NCBI GenBank assembly: GCA_020425835.1
Contig: JAGQRC010000088.1
Location: 1-7,744, forward strand
Direction: 5' to 3'
DNA length: 7,744 bases
Origin: Planctomycetota bacterium
GTDB taxonomy: Bacteria > Planctomycetota > UBA8108 > UBA1146 > JAJFFE01
Part shown: positions 1-6,514 of the stretch, piece by piece
Layout: each line of letters opens with the position of its first letter
Position numbering within the stretch: the stretch's first letter is position 1
Program-made: the position numbers and the translations under genes
The notes under the pieces: generated by a model
What the model saw: only the letters and a program-made list of their open reading frames with translations
What the model was told of the DNA's origin: nothing
The model's database searches: none

Positions 1-247
1 ATCCCTCGAGGTCGACGCACGTCGCTCGTTGGCCGACGAGGCGGAGTCGCTTCTCCGCGAGGGGTACACGGGGCTCCGTGCGACGGCCGCATCGATTCCC
101 GCGGCGGTCCGAGCGCGTCGACTCGCGCGGCCCGCGCGTTCGCTCGAATGGCTTCTCGCCCACTGGAGTGCGCTCGGACTCGGACGCGAAAGGGAAGCGG
201 AAGCCGAAGAGTGGCGTCGCACGGCGTCCGAGTGGGACCGCGAGTGA
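1..247 (+). CDS. 3' end of an unrecognised gene (partial, 5' truncated)
   Basis: Only the C-terminal 81 or so residues are inside the window; the reading frame is open from base 2 and ends at TGA 245-247, so the gene starts upstream. Codons in this frame end mostly in G or C, as in the neighbouring genes, and the protein is a plausible helical, Ala/Arg/Glu/Leu-rich tail with four Trp (segments such as SLEWLLAHWSALGLG and EEWRRTASEWDRE). I see no catalytic motif. A TTG at 29-31 is in frame, but nothing shows that it is the true start. The tail vaguely recalls the helical ends of squalene/phytoene synthase-type proteins, but this is from memory and too weak for a call. It converges on the dioxygenase gene, with about 90 bases between the two stop codons. 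Confidence 0.5.
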   Translation, partial: SLEVDARRSLADEAESLLREGYTGLRATAASIPAAVRARRLARPARSLEWLLAHWSALGLGREREAEAEEWRRTASEWDRE

Positions 248-337
248 GGTCGCGTCCCGCTTCATCGAGCACGTTCGATCGACGCAGCCGGCGGATCTCT
301 TGCGGCGTCGCAGTCGGGGGCTCGTGCGCAGTACGGG

Positions 338-1306
338 TTACACGGTGAGTTCGGTCTCCCGCTCCGGGGCCTCGACGTCTTCGCCCAGGCGGCTCGCGCC
401 GCGGTCGGGGGAGAGGCCGTGGCCATCGATGAACGGGACGTGCGATTCGAAGTGCGCGATGCGCGATGGCGTCACATCGGGCCGGGTGAAGTAGTAGTTG
501 GTCAACGCATATCGCGAGCCGGAGCGGATCGGCATGCCGCGGTGGATGCCGCGCGTGTCGGCGAGGATCACCGTACCCGCCGGAGCGGTCAGGGTCCGGA
601 ACGTCTCGGGATACCGCTCCCCGATCTTCATCACCGACTCGTGGTCGAGACGCGTCTGACGGAAGGCGAAACCCGCCTGCCAGATGTCGCGGATGATGTT
701 CGACAGCTGCGCCGTTCCGGTGATGAACTGGAACGGACCGTGGTCCTCGTCGACATCGCTCAAGTAGGCGATCGCCTTCACCTGCAGCGCGAAGCTGTCG
801 CGATGCCAGCCGCCGCCGCTCCCGAGATTGCCGTCGCGGGTGTCGATGCGGCCGCCGAGGGTGAACAGGTTGACCAGCTCGCAACGCGTATAGGCCTGGG
901 CGATACCGCGAAGCCAAGGATCGGCGAAGAACGAGAGCGCCTGCGTGTCGAGCCGTTCGAAGCCGAACAGCCGGTGGTCGGCCTCCTCCTCGTCGGTCCA
1001 GACGCGGTCGGGAATCTCGCCGATCGTCCGATCGATCGACTCCCGGAGGAGGGCGCAGGACTCGGCATCGAGGTAGCCGGGAAGCACGGTGAGTCCGTCG
1101 CGACGCAGTTCATCGAGCGCGCGTTGGGCTGTCTCGTCCGCGGGAGCGGGCTGGGGCGCGCTCTTCCGGTAACGCCACGCGTGCAAGCAGGCGGAGGCAA
1201 CGGTCAGGGTCGTGGCGACGGCGGGATCGCGATAGACGGTTTCTCGGAACGACGGCTCGGTCATCGATGCGCTGCGCCTTCGGTCGATGGGGAGGGACAT
1301 CTCCAT
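338..1306 (-). CDS. Phytanoyl-CoA dioxygenase (PhyH) family Fe(II)/2-oxoglutarate oxygenase
   Basis: The 322-residue protein is a probable cytoplasmic non-haem iron oxygenase that would couple 2-oxoglutarate decarboxylation to hydroxylation of an unknown substrate. The iron-binding facial triad is visible: His168 and Asp170 in GGGWHRDSF, and His255 in TRGIHRGMPI. Arg265 (SGSRYALTNYY), ten residues later, is placed to bind the 2-oxoglutarate carboxylate, as in PhyH proteins. The N-terminal half contains the family-like segment LRRDGLTVLPGYLDAE (about 68-83). Length is normal for the family. The ATG at 1306 has a weak GGCGGA about 7 nt upstream; ATGs at 1300 and 1264 are alternatives, and residues 1-14 look dispensable. 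It lies 51 bp downstream of the M14 peptidase gene in the same direction, separated by a hairpin, so co-transcription is possible but may be attenuated. The family is certain; the substrate cannot be read from sequence. Confidence 0.9.
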   Translation of the reverse strand: MEMSLPIDRRRSASMTEPSFRETVYRDPAVATTLTVASACLHAWRYRKSAPQPAPADETAQRALDELRRDGLTVLPGYLDAESCALLRESIDRTIGEIPDRVWTDEEEADHRLFGFERLDTQALSFFADPWLRGIAQAYTRCELVNLFTLGGRIDTRDGNLGSGGGWHRDSFALQVKAIAYLSDVDEDHGPFQFITGTAQLSNIIRDIWQAGFAFRQTRLDHESVMKIGERYPETFRTLTAPAGTVILADTRGIHRGMPIRSGSRYALTNYYFTRPDVTPSRIAHFESHVPFIDGHGLSPDRGASRLGEDVEAPERETELTV

Positions 1307-1336
1307 CGATGTATCCGCCCGAGGACGGCGTCGACT

Positions 1337-1360
1337 TGAGGGGCGGTGTCCCGCCCCTCA
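1337..1360 (-). terminator. Perfect 10-bp hairpin overlapping the peptidase stop codon
   Basis: TGAGGGGCGG (1337-1346) and CCGCCCCTCA (1351-1360) are perfect inverted repeats with a 4-nt loop. Nine of the ten pairs are G:C or C:G apart from the A/T-containing ends. On the minus strand the first three bases of the stem are the TGA stop codon of the M14 peptidase gene. No T-run follows on either strand, so it is not a textbook intrinsic terminator. It could pause transcription, protect an mRNA 3' end, or weaken read-through into the dioxygenase gene. Confidence 0.55.
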
Positions 1361-2962
1361 TCGCGCGACTTCCCGGACGCGCGTCGAGACGCCGACGAAT
1401 CGCGACACGCCCTTGCGGACCGGATAGTGCCCGCCCACGCGGAGCCCGCGATCGAGGAATCCCCACGCGACCGCTCCGTCGACACTCTCCGGCTCGAGGA
1501 GTGCGAAGGCGAGGACCCCGAGAGGCTGTGCGGTCACGACGACGTAGTCGCCCGCCGGCACGATCCCCTCGAGGCGCTCGAAGCTCCCGGCGAGCGCTTT
1601 CGATCGGTGACCCTGGTAGAGGTCCTTCCCCTCGCCGAGATCGTCGATCGAGAAGCTGTCGATCGTTCCCTCCCACGGCTCTTCGAGTCGCTCCACCCGG
1701 ATGCCGTGCCGCACGAGGAGCGCGATGAGCTCCGGGTAGGCGGACGGGATGAAGTAGGCCCCGGGGAATGACGCCGTTCGAGTCGCCGAGAACCGATCGA
1801 AGATCTCTGCCTCCACCGTCTTCAGCGGACCGGGAGGTGCCGAGCTCGACGCGGGTCGATGTTCCGGGTCCTCGAGCGGGATCGACTCGCGTCCTCGGCT
1901 CGTCGGCTCGAATCGCACCCCGAGTGCCGGCGCCTGCTCCGGTGCGAGGCCCCAACCGATGACGCGGTCATCGCTCTCCCGAACTCGGGCGAGAATCGTC
2001 GGGGGATCGAGCCGATCGAGGATCTCGCGGACGAACCGGTGTGTCGCGTCGACCCGATCGCGAAACGGCAGGTAGCTCGTCGCCTCCGACAGAACACCGA
2101 TGCGACCGCGCGTGCCCGCGTAGTTCGTGACGTACCGTGGCTCCGCGCCGAACGTCTGCCAGCGATCCTTCGCGAAGTTGCCGTAGTCGAACGTTTGCAT
2201 CCCCTGCGCGGCGAGCGCCGCTCGGACGTCGGGCAACAGATGGTCGCGGGTGTAGCCGAGGACCGGCTCCGGAGTGTTCGGATCGAGCGGCGGCGAGTAG
2301 GTCAGCCGGAACCCGTGGCGCGTGCCGTTGGTCGTGTGCAGATCGAGCACGACATCCGGATCCCACCTCCCGTAGACGTGTTCGAGGACCGCTCGCATCT
2401 CCGGGGACTCCGCCTTGATGCAGTCGCGATTGAGATCGAGCCCTTGTCCGTTGGGGCGCTGACCGACGATCGCCGGGCCGTTCTGGCTCGAGCGAAGTCG
2501 TCGAGCATCTCCGAGCGCATCGTTGCCGTCCGGGTTGTAGATCGGAATCGTCAGCAGCACGGACCGCGCGAGCCAGTCGGCGTGACGACCCTGGGCGATC
2601 TCCCTCAAGAGGATCTGGACCGCCTCTTTCCCCTCTACCTCGCCCCCGTGGATGTTGGCCTGGATGTAGACGACGAGTTTCCCCGCGCGCCGCGTCGCCT
2701 CGGGTGTCGTCGGCCGGTCGGACACGACGACGAGCTCGAGGTCGCGGCCTTGGGTCGATCGACCGACCACCTCGCGGGTGAACGGAGCGCCGAGCGACTG
2801 CAAGCCGTCGAGGAAGCGCTTCACGTCGTCGGAGGTGGAGGTCTCGGTGAAGTCGGTTCGCTCGGGACGGGTCAGCGGCCAGCCATCCGCGACGTCGGTG
2901 TCCGCGCCGAGGAGGAACCGGGTCGGAGCGAGGCAGAGGATGAGGGGGAGGGCGAAGCGCAT
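1358..2962 (-). CDS. Exported M14-family zinc carboxypeptidase-like metallopeptidase
   Basis: From the chosen ATG the protein is 534 residues. The first ~20 residues (MRFALPLILCLAPTRFLLGA) form a signal peptide, so it probably acts outside the cytoplasm. The M14 zinc site is complete: His105 and Glu108 in NIHGGEVEGKE, and His209 in VVLDLHTTNG. Other family marks are YNPDGND (142-148), LDLNRD (175-180, Arg179) and a late acidic residue, Glu293 in GVLSEATSYLPF, placed like the catalytic Glu of carboxypeptidase A. The catalytic domain covers about 30-320; the remaining ~210 residues carry no motif I recognise. The frame is open to 3058, but extra N-terminal residues would bury the signal peptide and run into the divergent aminotransferase start, so I chose ATG 2962, which has only a weak purine-rich stretch upstream. 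Cys10 does not sit in a proper lipobox. Substrate unknown; amidase or peptidase activity on peptides or cell-wall fragments is possible. Confidence 0.9.
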   Translation of the reverse strand: MRFALPLILCLAPTRFLLGADTDVADGWPLTRPERTDFTETSTSDDVKRFLDGLQSLGAPFTREVVGRSTQGRDLELVVVSDRPTTPEATRRAGKLVVYIQANIHGGEVEGKEAVQILLREIAQGRHADWLARSVLLTIPIYNPDGNDALGDARRLRSSQNGPAIVGQRPNGQGLDLNRDCIKAESPEMRAVLEHVYGRWDPDVVLDLHTTNGTRHGFRLTYSPPLDPNTPEPVLGYTRDHLLPDVRAALAAQGMQTFDYGNFAKDRWQTFGAEPRYVTNYAGTRGRIGVLSEATSYLPFRDRVDATHRFVREILDRLDPPTILARVRESDDRVIGWGLAPEQAPALGVRFEPTSRGRESIPLEDPEHRPASSSAPPGPLKTVEAEIFDRFSATRTASFPGAYFIPSAYPELIALLVRHGIRVERLEEPWEGTIDSFSIDDLGEGKDLYQGHRSKALAGSFERLEGIVPAGDYVVVTAQPLGVLAFALLEPESVDGAVAWGFLDRGLRVGGHYPVRKGVSRFVGVSTRVREVAR

Positions 2963-2986
2963 GGCGTCTCGTTTCTCGAGGGTGAG

Positions 2987-3014
2987 TTCACAACCGCATG
3001 GTAGCCGATACACT
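2987..3014 (+). promoter_or_regulatory. Candidate sigma70-type promoter for the aminotransferase-fusion operon
   Basis: TTCACA (2987-2992, 5/6 to TTGACA) and TACACT (3009-3014, 4/6 to TATAAT) are separated by 16 bp in the 61-bp divergent gap. Transcription would start around 3020-3022, only a few bases before the ATG at 3024, giving a leaderless or nearly leaderless mRNA. This fits the absence of a ribosome binding site there. The call is by eye only. Confidence 0.35.
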
Positions 3015-3023
3015 CTCGCCCCC

Positions 3024-4199
3024 ATGGCACCCACACCGAATCGACTCTCTCGGGACATCCCCGAGTCCGCGACGATGGCGATCGCGTCGAGACCGACTTC
3101 CCATCCCGATCCGATCTCGCTCTCCGTCGGCGAGCCGCTGGAGTTGCCGCCGGAGGCGGCGCTCCTCGCGGTCGAGCGGGCGGTGCGCAGTGGCCCCGTG
3201 CGCTACGGTGCGGCCGCCGGTCTCCCGGCGTTGCGCCAGGCGATCGTGACGGACACCGATCCCGGCGGCGAGCTCGGACTGACGCCCGACGGTGTCATCG
3301 TCACCGCGGGCGGCAAGCCGGCGATCCTCGACGCGCTTCGCTGCATCCTGGAGATCGACGACGAGGTGTTGATCCTCGCACCCTACTGGCCGACGTTCGT
3401 GCAGCAGGTCCAGTGGTGTCGCGCGACGCCGGTGATCTGCCGCGCGGGCTTCGAGCGGGGGAACATCTTCGCGGTCGACGCGCTCCGCGACGCGATCACC
3501 GAGCGGACCCGCGCGATCATCGTCAACGCGCCGAACAATCCGTCCGCGACGGTCGCCACCGTCGACCAACAGCGAGCGATCCTCGACCTCGCCCGTGAGC
3601 ACGATCTCTGGATCATCGCGGACGAGGTCTACCGACAACTCGTCTTCGGCGGAGTTGCGCCGAGCTTCCTCGCGCTCGACCCGCAGCGGGAGCGGACCAT
3701 CGCGGTCACCAGCTTCTCGAAACGATTCTCGCTGACCGGGTACCGGGTGGGGGCAGCGATCGCTTCGCGGGACATCATCGATGCGATGACCCGTCTGACC
3801 ATGGCCGCGCACACTCACGCATCATCGCTCGCGCAGGAGGCGGCGCTGGGCGCGTTGTCGCTCGACGGCACATGGGAGCGGGAGCGGCTCGAGGGCTACC
3901 GCCGCAAGCGCGATCTCGCGCTCGATCGGTGGAACGCGATCGATGGCGTCCGTTGCGCGTCTCCGGACGCCGCGCTCTACTTGTTCCCGGATGTTCGTGA
4001 GCTCTGCCGCCGACACGACCTCACCGATGACACCGCGCTCTGCGGCGTGCTCCACGAGCGATGTGGGGTCTCCCTCGTTCCGGGAGCCGCGTTCGGCGCC
4101 CCCGGTCACGTGAGGGTCTCCTGCGGAGTGCCGATCGAGAGGCTCGACGAAGCGCTGGGACGCATCGCGCGCTGGGCGGAGCAAGGAGCGCGTCCGTGA
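3024..4199 (+). CDS. Class I/II PLP aminotransferase, probably aspartate/aromatic/prephenate type
   Basis: The 391-residue protein is a cytoplasmic fold-type I aminotransferase of normal length. Visible features: N-terminal RLSRDIPESATMAIASR matching the start of AspAT-like enzymes; GEP at 36-38; Tyr61; TAGGK (94-98); PYW (120-122); NAPNNP (168-173); Asp200 (IIADEVY) for the pyridine nitrogen; Tyr203; the Schiff-base Lys233 in SFSKRFSLTGYR; Arg241; and Arg364 (HVRVSCG), equivalent to the substrate-carboxylate Arg. The usual NPTG turn reads NPSA here. ATG 3024 is chosen because the conserved N-terminus starts right after it, although no Shine-Dalgarno is present; ATG 3075 is a less likely alternative. 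Its stop overlaps the start of the aromatic fusion gene by 4 nt, so translation of the two is coupled. That context suggests transamination of phenylpyruvate, or of prephenate to arogenate. Specificity is an inference. Confidence 0.9.
   Translation: MAPTPNRLSRDIPESATMAIASRPTSHPDPISLSVGEPLELPPEAALLAVERAVRSGPVRYGAAAGLPALRQAIVTDTDPGGELGLTPDGVIVTAGGKPAILDALRCILEIDDEVLILAPYWPTFVQQVQWCRATPVICRAGFERGNIFAVDALRDAITERTRAIIVNAPNNPSATVATVDQQRAILDLAREHDLWIIADEVYRQLVFGGVAPSFLALDPQRERTIAVTSFSKRFSLTGYRVGAAIASRDIIDAMTRLTMAAHTHASSLAQEAALGALSLDGTWERERLEGYRRKRDLALDRWNAIDGVRCASPDAALYLFPDVRELCRRHDLTDDTALCGVLHERCGVSLVPGAAFGAPGHVRVSCGVPIERLDEALGRIARWAEQGARP
4183..4188 (+). promoter_or_regulatory. Strong ribosome binding site fixing the GTG start of the fusion gene
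   Basis: AAGGAG at 4183-4188 lies inside the end of the aminotransferase gene, 7 nt before GTG 4196. The GTG overlaps the aminotransferase TGA as GTGA. The frame is open upstream to 4061, but those extra residues are a shadow of the aminotransferase, and the chorismate mutase domain aligns from this GTG. Confidence 0.85.
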
Positions 4200-6241
4200 C
4201 CGACTCGACACTCGGCGACGCCCGGGATCGCATCGACTCCATCGATCGCCAGCTCGTCGAGCTCCTCGCGGCGCGTATGGCCTCGGTCCGTGAGATCGCC
4301 GCGGCGAAGGAGAAGGCGTCGCACGCGCCGTTGCGCGACCTCGATCGCGAACGCGAGGTGTTCGAGGCGTGGGCGCGCGACGCCGAGGAGCGCGGACTCT
4401 CGTCGTACTACATCGGGCGGGTGCTCCGCGAAGTCCTCAACTACTCACGACGCATTCAGGAGGGGCTTCTCGATCGTCGCCAGGACGAGGTGGCCGAACC
4501 CGCGATCAAGGTCGGCTACCAGGGCGTTCCCGGGGCGTTCAGTCATCTCGCGCTCCAGAAGCTCTTCCACTTCCGCGCCAACGGCGAGGCGGTGGAGCCG
4601 GTCGGCTTCCGCAGTTTCGGCGCGGCGACCGATGCGCTCGAGGCGGGGGAGATCCGATACGCGCTGCTTCCCATCGAGAACACGATCGCGGGGAGCCTGA
4701 ACGAGGTGTACCAGCTGCTCGCGACGCGTTCGATCTCGATCGTCGACGAGGAGATCTGGCCGGTGGAGCACTGTCTCGTCGCCCTTCCCGAGGCGACGAT
4801 CGAGTCGATCCGCGTCATCCGCTCGCACCCCGTCGCACTCCAGCAGTGTCAACGATTCCTGTCGGGCATGCCTGGCGCGATGGCCGAGAGCACCTTCGAC
4901 ACGGCCGCTTCAGCGGAGTCGGTCGCAGCGGAGGGACGCTGCGATGTCGCCGCGATCTGCTCCGAGGAGATCGCCCGGACGCTGGGTCTGCAGGTGCTGC
5001 GTCGGGGAATCGCCGACGTCGAGGCGAACTTCACGCGCTTCGTGCTGTTGGCCACCCGCGCGGAGACCGTCGACCTCCGCATGCCGGCCAAGACGTCGTT
5101 GATCTTCACGGTCAACCACCGACAGGGTGCGCTCGCCGAGTGTCTGCAGATCTTCGCGCGCGAGGGGATCAACCTGACCAAGCTCGAGAGTCGCCATCAG
5201 CCGGAGACGCCGTGGGAGTACCTGTTCTACCTCGATCTCGAGGCCAATCCCGAGGATCCCCGTGTGCGCGAGGCGCTCCAGGAAGTGCGAGGGCACACCG
5301 GTCACTTCAAGGTGCTCGGCACCTACCCGCGCCGTTGGATCGATGACGAGTCCCGAGTCCGGGGTGGAGTGCGAGAGCGACGCGTGGAGGCGACGGAGTC
5401 CCGGGTTCCGGAGCCGGCGTCCGCTGCACCGATCGAACCGAGACCCACTCGCGCGCCTCGCGAGCGCAGCATCGTCACGATCGGTCGCGTCGAGGTCGGA
5501 GGAGACACCTTCGTCGTGATGAGCGGGCCGTGCGCGGTCGAGGGTCGTGGGCAGATCATGGATGCGGCGGCGCTGGTCGAGTCCTGCGGCATTCGAGTGT
5601 TCCGCGGCGGAGCCTTCAAGCCGCGTTCGTCTCCCTACTCCTTCCAAGGGCTCGGCTTTCCCGGGCTCGAGTTGCTGAACGATGCCGCCAAGGCCTACGA
5701 GCTGTCGACCGTGACCGAGGTGCTCCGCTCCGAGGACGTCGATCGCATCGCGGAATCCGCCGATGCGCTCCAGGTCGGGACGCGGAACATGCAGAACTTC
5801 GAGCTCCTCAAGAAGCTCGGCACCATCGCGAAGCCGGTCGTGTTGAAGCGAGGAATGAGCGCGACCATCGAGGAGCTCCTCTCCGCGGCGGAGTACATCA
5901 TGTCCGGCGGCAACCAGCGGGTGATCCTCTGCGAACGCGGGATCCGAACCTTCGAGAAGGCGACGCGAGCGACCCTCGACCTGAGCGCGGTCCCCGTGCT
6001 GAAGGAACGAACCGCGCTCCCGGTCATCGTCGACCCCTCCCACGCCGCCGGCCGACGCGAACTCGTGATCCCTCTCGCCCTGGCCGCCGCCGCTGTCGGC
6101 GCCGACGGCCTTCTCGTCGAGTCCCACCCGATCCCGAACGAGGCGCTCTGCGACAAGGAACAAGCGCTGACCCCGGATGACCTGCGAGAGCTGATGCGAC
6201 GCCTCGAGCCGATCGTGCGCGCCCAGGGACGAACCCTCTGA
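4196..6241 (+). CDS. Fused chorismate mutase / prephenate dehydratase / ACT / DAHP synthase
   Basis: One uninterrupted frame of 681 residues holds four domains. (1) AroQ chorismate mutase, about 1-95: Arg10, Arg27, Lys38, Asp48, Arg51, Glu52 and Gln88 match the E. coli P-protein active site. (2) Prephenate dehydratase, about 104-290: YQGVPGAFS (108-116), LPIENTIAGS (158-167), SHPVALQQC (210-218) and the catalytic TRF at 280-282. (3) ACT domain, about 298-382: GALA (311-314) and ESRH (331-334, normally ESRP), the phenylalanine-binding motifs of PheA. (4) After an Arg/Glu/Pro-rich linker (about 386-424), a type I-beta DAHP synthase, 425-681: SGPCAVEG (443-450), FRGGAFKPR (469-477), QVGTRNMQNF (526-535), LKRG, ILCERGIRTFE, DPSHAAGR. 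Metal ligands Cys446, His616, Glu642 and Asp653 have the same spacing (170, 26, 11) as in Thermotoga DAHP synthase. Predicted reactions: PEP + erythrose-4-phosphate to DAHP, chorismate to prephenate, prephenate to phenylpyruvate. Translationally coupled to the aminotransferase. Domain calls are firm; joint feedback control is inferred. Confidence 0.96.
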   Translation: MTDSTLGDARDRIDSIDRQLVELLAARMASVREIAAAKEKASHAPLRDLDREREVFEAWARDAEERGLSSYYIGRVLREVLNYSRRIQEGLLDRRQDEVAEPAIKVGYQGVPGAFSHLALQKLFHFRANGEAVEPVGFRSFGAATDALEAGEIRYALLPIENTIAGSLNEVYQLLATRSISIVDEEIWPVEHCLVALPEATIESIRVIRSHPVALQQCQRFLSGMPGAMAESTFDTAASAESVAAEGRCDVAAICSEEIARTLGLQVLRRGIADVEANFTRFVLLATRAETVDLRMPAKTSLIFTVNHRQGALAECLQIFAREGINLTKLESRHQPETPWEYLFYLDLEANPEDPRVREALQEVRGHTGHFKVLGTYPRRWIDDESRVRGGVRERRVEATESRVPEPASAAPIEPRPTRAPRERSIVTIGRVEVGGDTFVVMSGPCAVEGRGQIMDAAALVESCGIRVFRGGAFKPRSSPYSFQGLGFPGLELLNDAAKAYELSTVTEVLRSEDVDRIAESADALQVGTRNMQNFELLKKLGTIAKPVVLKRGMSATIEELLSAAEYIMSGGNQRVILCERGIRTFEKATRATLDLSAVPVLKERTALPVIVDPSHAAGRRELVIPLALAAAAVGADGLLVESHPIPNEALCDKEQALTPDDLRELMRRLEPIVRAQGRTL

Positions 6242-6304
6242 GGCGCTGCGGGGTGGCCGCGGGGTGGGGAGCGGCGGCGAGTGGGTGACTTCTCTCGGCC
6301 ATCC

Positions 6305-6336
6305 CCCCGGAGACCGAGCCCCCCGGAGACCGAGCC
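6305..6336. repeat. Perfect 16-bp tandem duplication
   Basis: CCCCGGAGACCGAGCC at 6305-6320 is repeated without change at 6321-6336, directly abutting. It is non-coding. Perfect identity suggests a recent slippage duplication. Confidence 0.9.
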
Positions 6337-6439
6337 GCGCCTCGTTCCGCCGCGAGCGCTCCGCCTTCGCATCACCACAACGCTTCGAACCCCGACACGA
6401 AACGCGCCGCCCCCGCGAACCGCATCCGCCCCTACCCAG

Positions 6440-6457
6440 CGCCGGCCACTGGCGGCG
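6440..6457 (+). terminator. Weak hairpin followed by a T-rich tail
   Basis: CGCCGGCC (6440-6447) pairs with GGCGGCG (6451-6457) through seven G:C pairs with one bulged G and a 3-nt loop. TTCTTCGTT (6459-6467) follows on the plus strand, a modest U-rich tail. It could be a first terminator for the fusion gene transcript, upstream of the stronger hairpin. Confidence 0.4.
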
Positions 6458-6478
6458 GTTCTTCGTTCCGTCATCGAA

Positions 6479-6514
6479 AGACCCCCGTTCGCCGCTGCAG
6501 CGAACCGGGGGTCT
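6479..6514. terminator. Strong hairpin, probable bidirectional terminator
   Basis: The arms AGACCCCCGTTCGC (6479-6492) and GCGAACCGGGGGTCT (6500-6514) pair over 14 bp with one bulged C and a 7-nt loop. The plus strand continues TCGTGTCTTCG and the minus strand TTCGATGACGG after the T of the stem. U-runs are short on both sides. Its place between two converging genes suits termination of both: the fusion operon from the left and the EF-hand gene from the right, whose stop lies 27 bp away. Confidence 0.7.

Noticed and set aside
270..310. Possible terminator stem CGACGC/GCGTCG between the first two convergent genes
   Set aside because: Only 6 bp with a ~19-nt loop and no T-run; expected by chance at this GC content.
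760..2060. Frequent CGATCG-type palindromes, including GGCGATCGCC near 768, recalling a HIP1-like motif
   Set aside because: They fall inside coding sequence and follow from preferred codons ATC, GAC, CGA and GCG. Without a genome-wide count there is no sign of real over-representation.
2930..2962. Lipoprotein signal at Cys10 of the M14 peptidase
   Set aside because: The preceding residues (LIL) do not fit the lipobox, and the Cys is too early in the signal peptide. A normal cleavage after residue 20 fits better.
1859..3004. 381-codon plus-strand open frame opposite the M14 peptidase
   Set aside because: The minus-strand peptidase has a complete zinc site and signal peptide. The plus frame shows no motif.
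5343..5519. ATG-started alternative frame in the linker, which could suggest two separate genes rather than a fusion
   Set aside because: It does not read into the DAHP synthase. The only frame linking ACT and DAHP synthase is open throughout, and the GTG codons in the linker (for example 5369) lack a properly spaced Shine-Dalgarno.
4910..6163. 417-codon open frame on the minus strand inside the fusion gene
   Set aside because: It lies opposite a gene with all its conserved motifs on the plus strand. The translated product is Arg/Asp/Gly-rich with no family pattern, as expected for antisense frames in GC-rich DNA.
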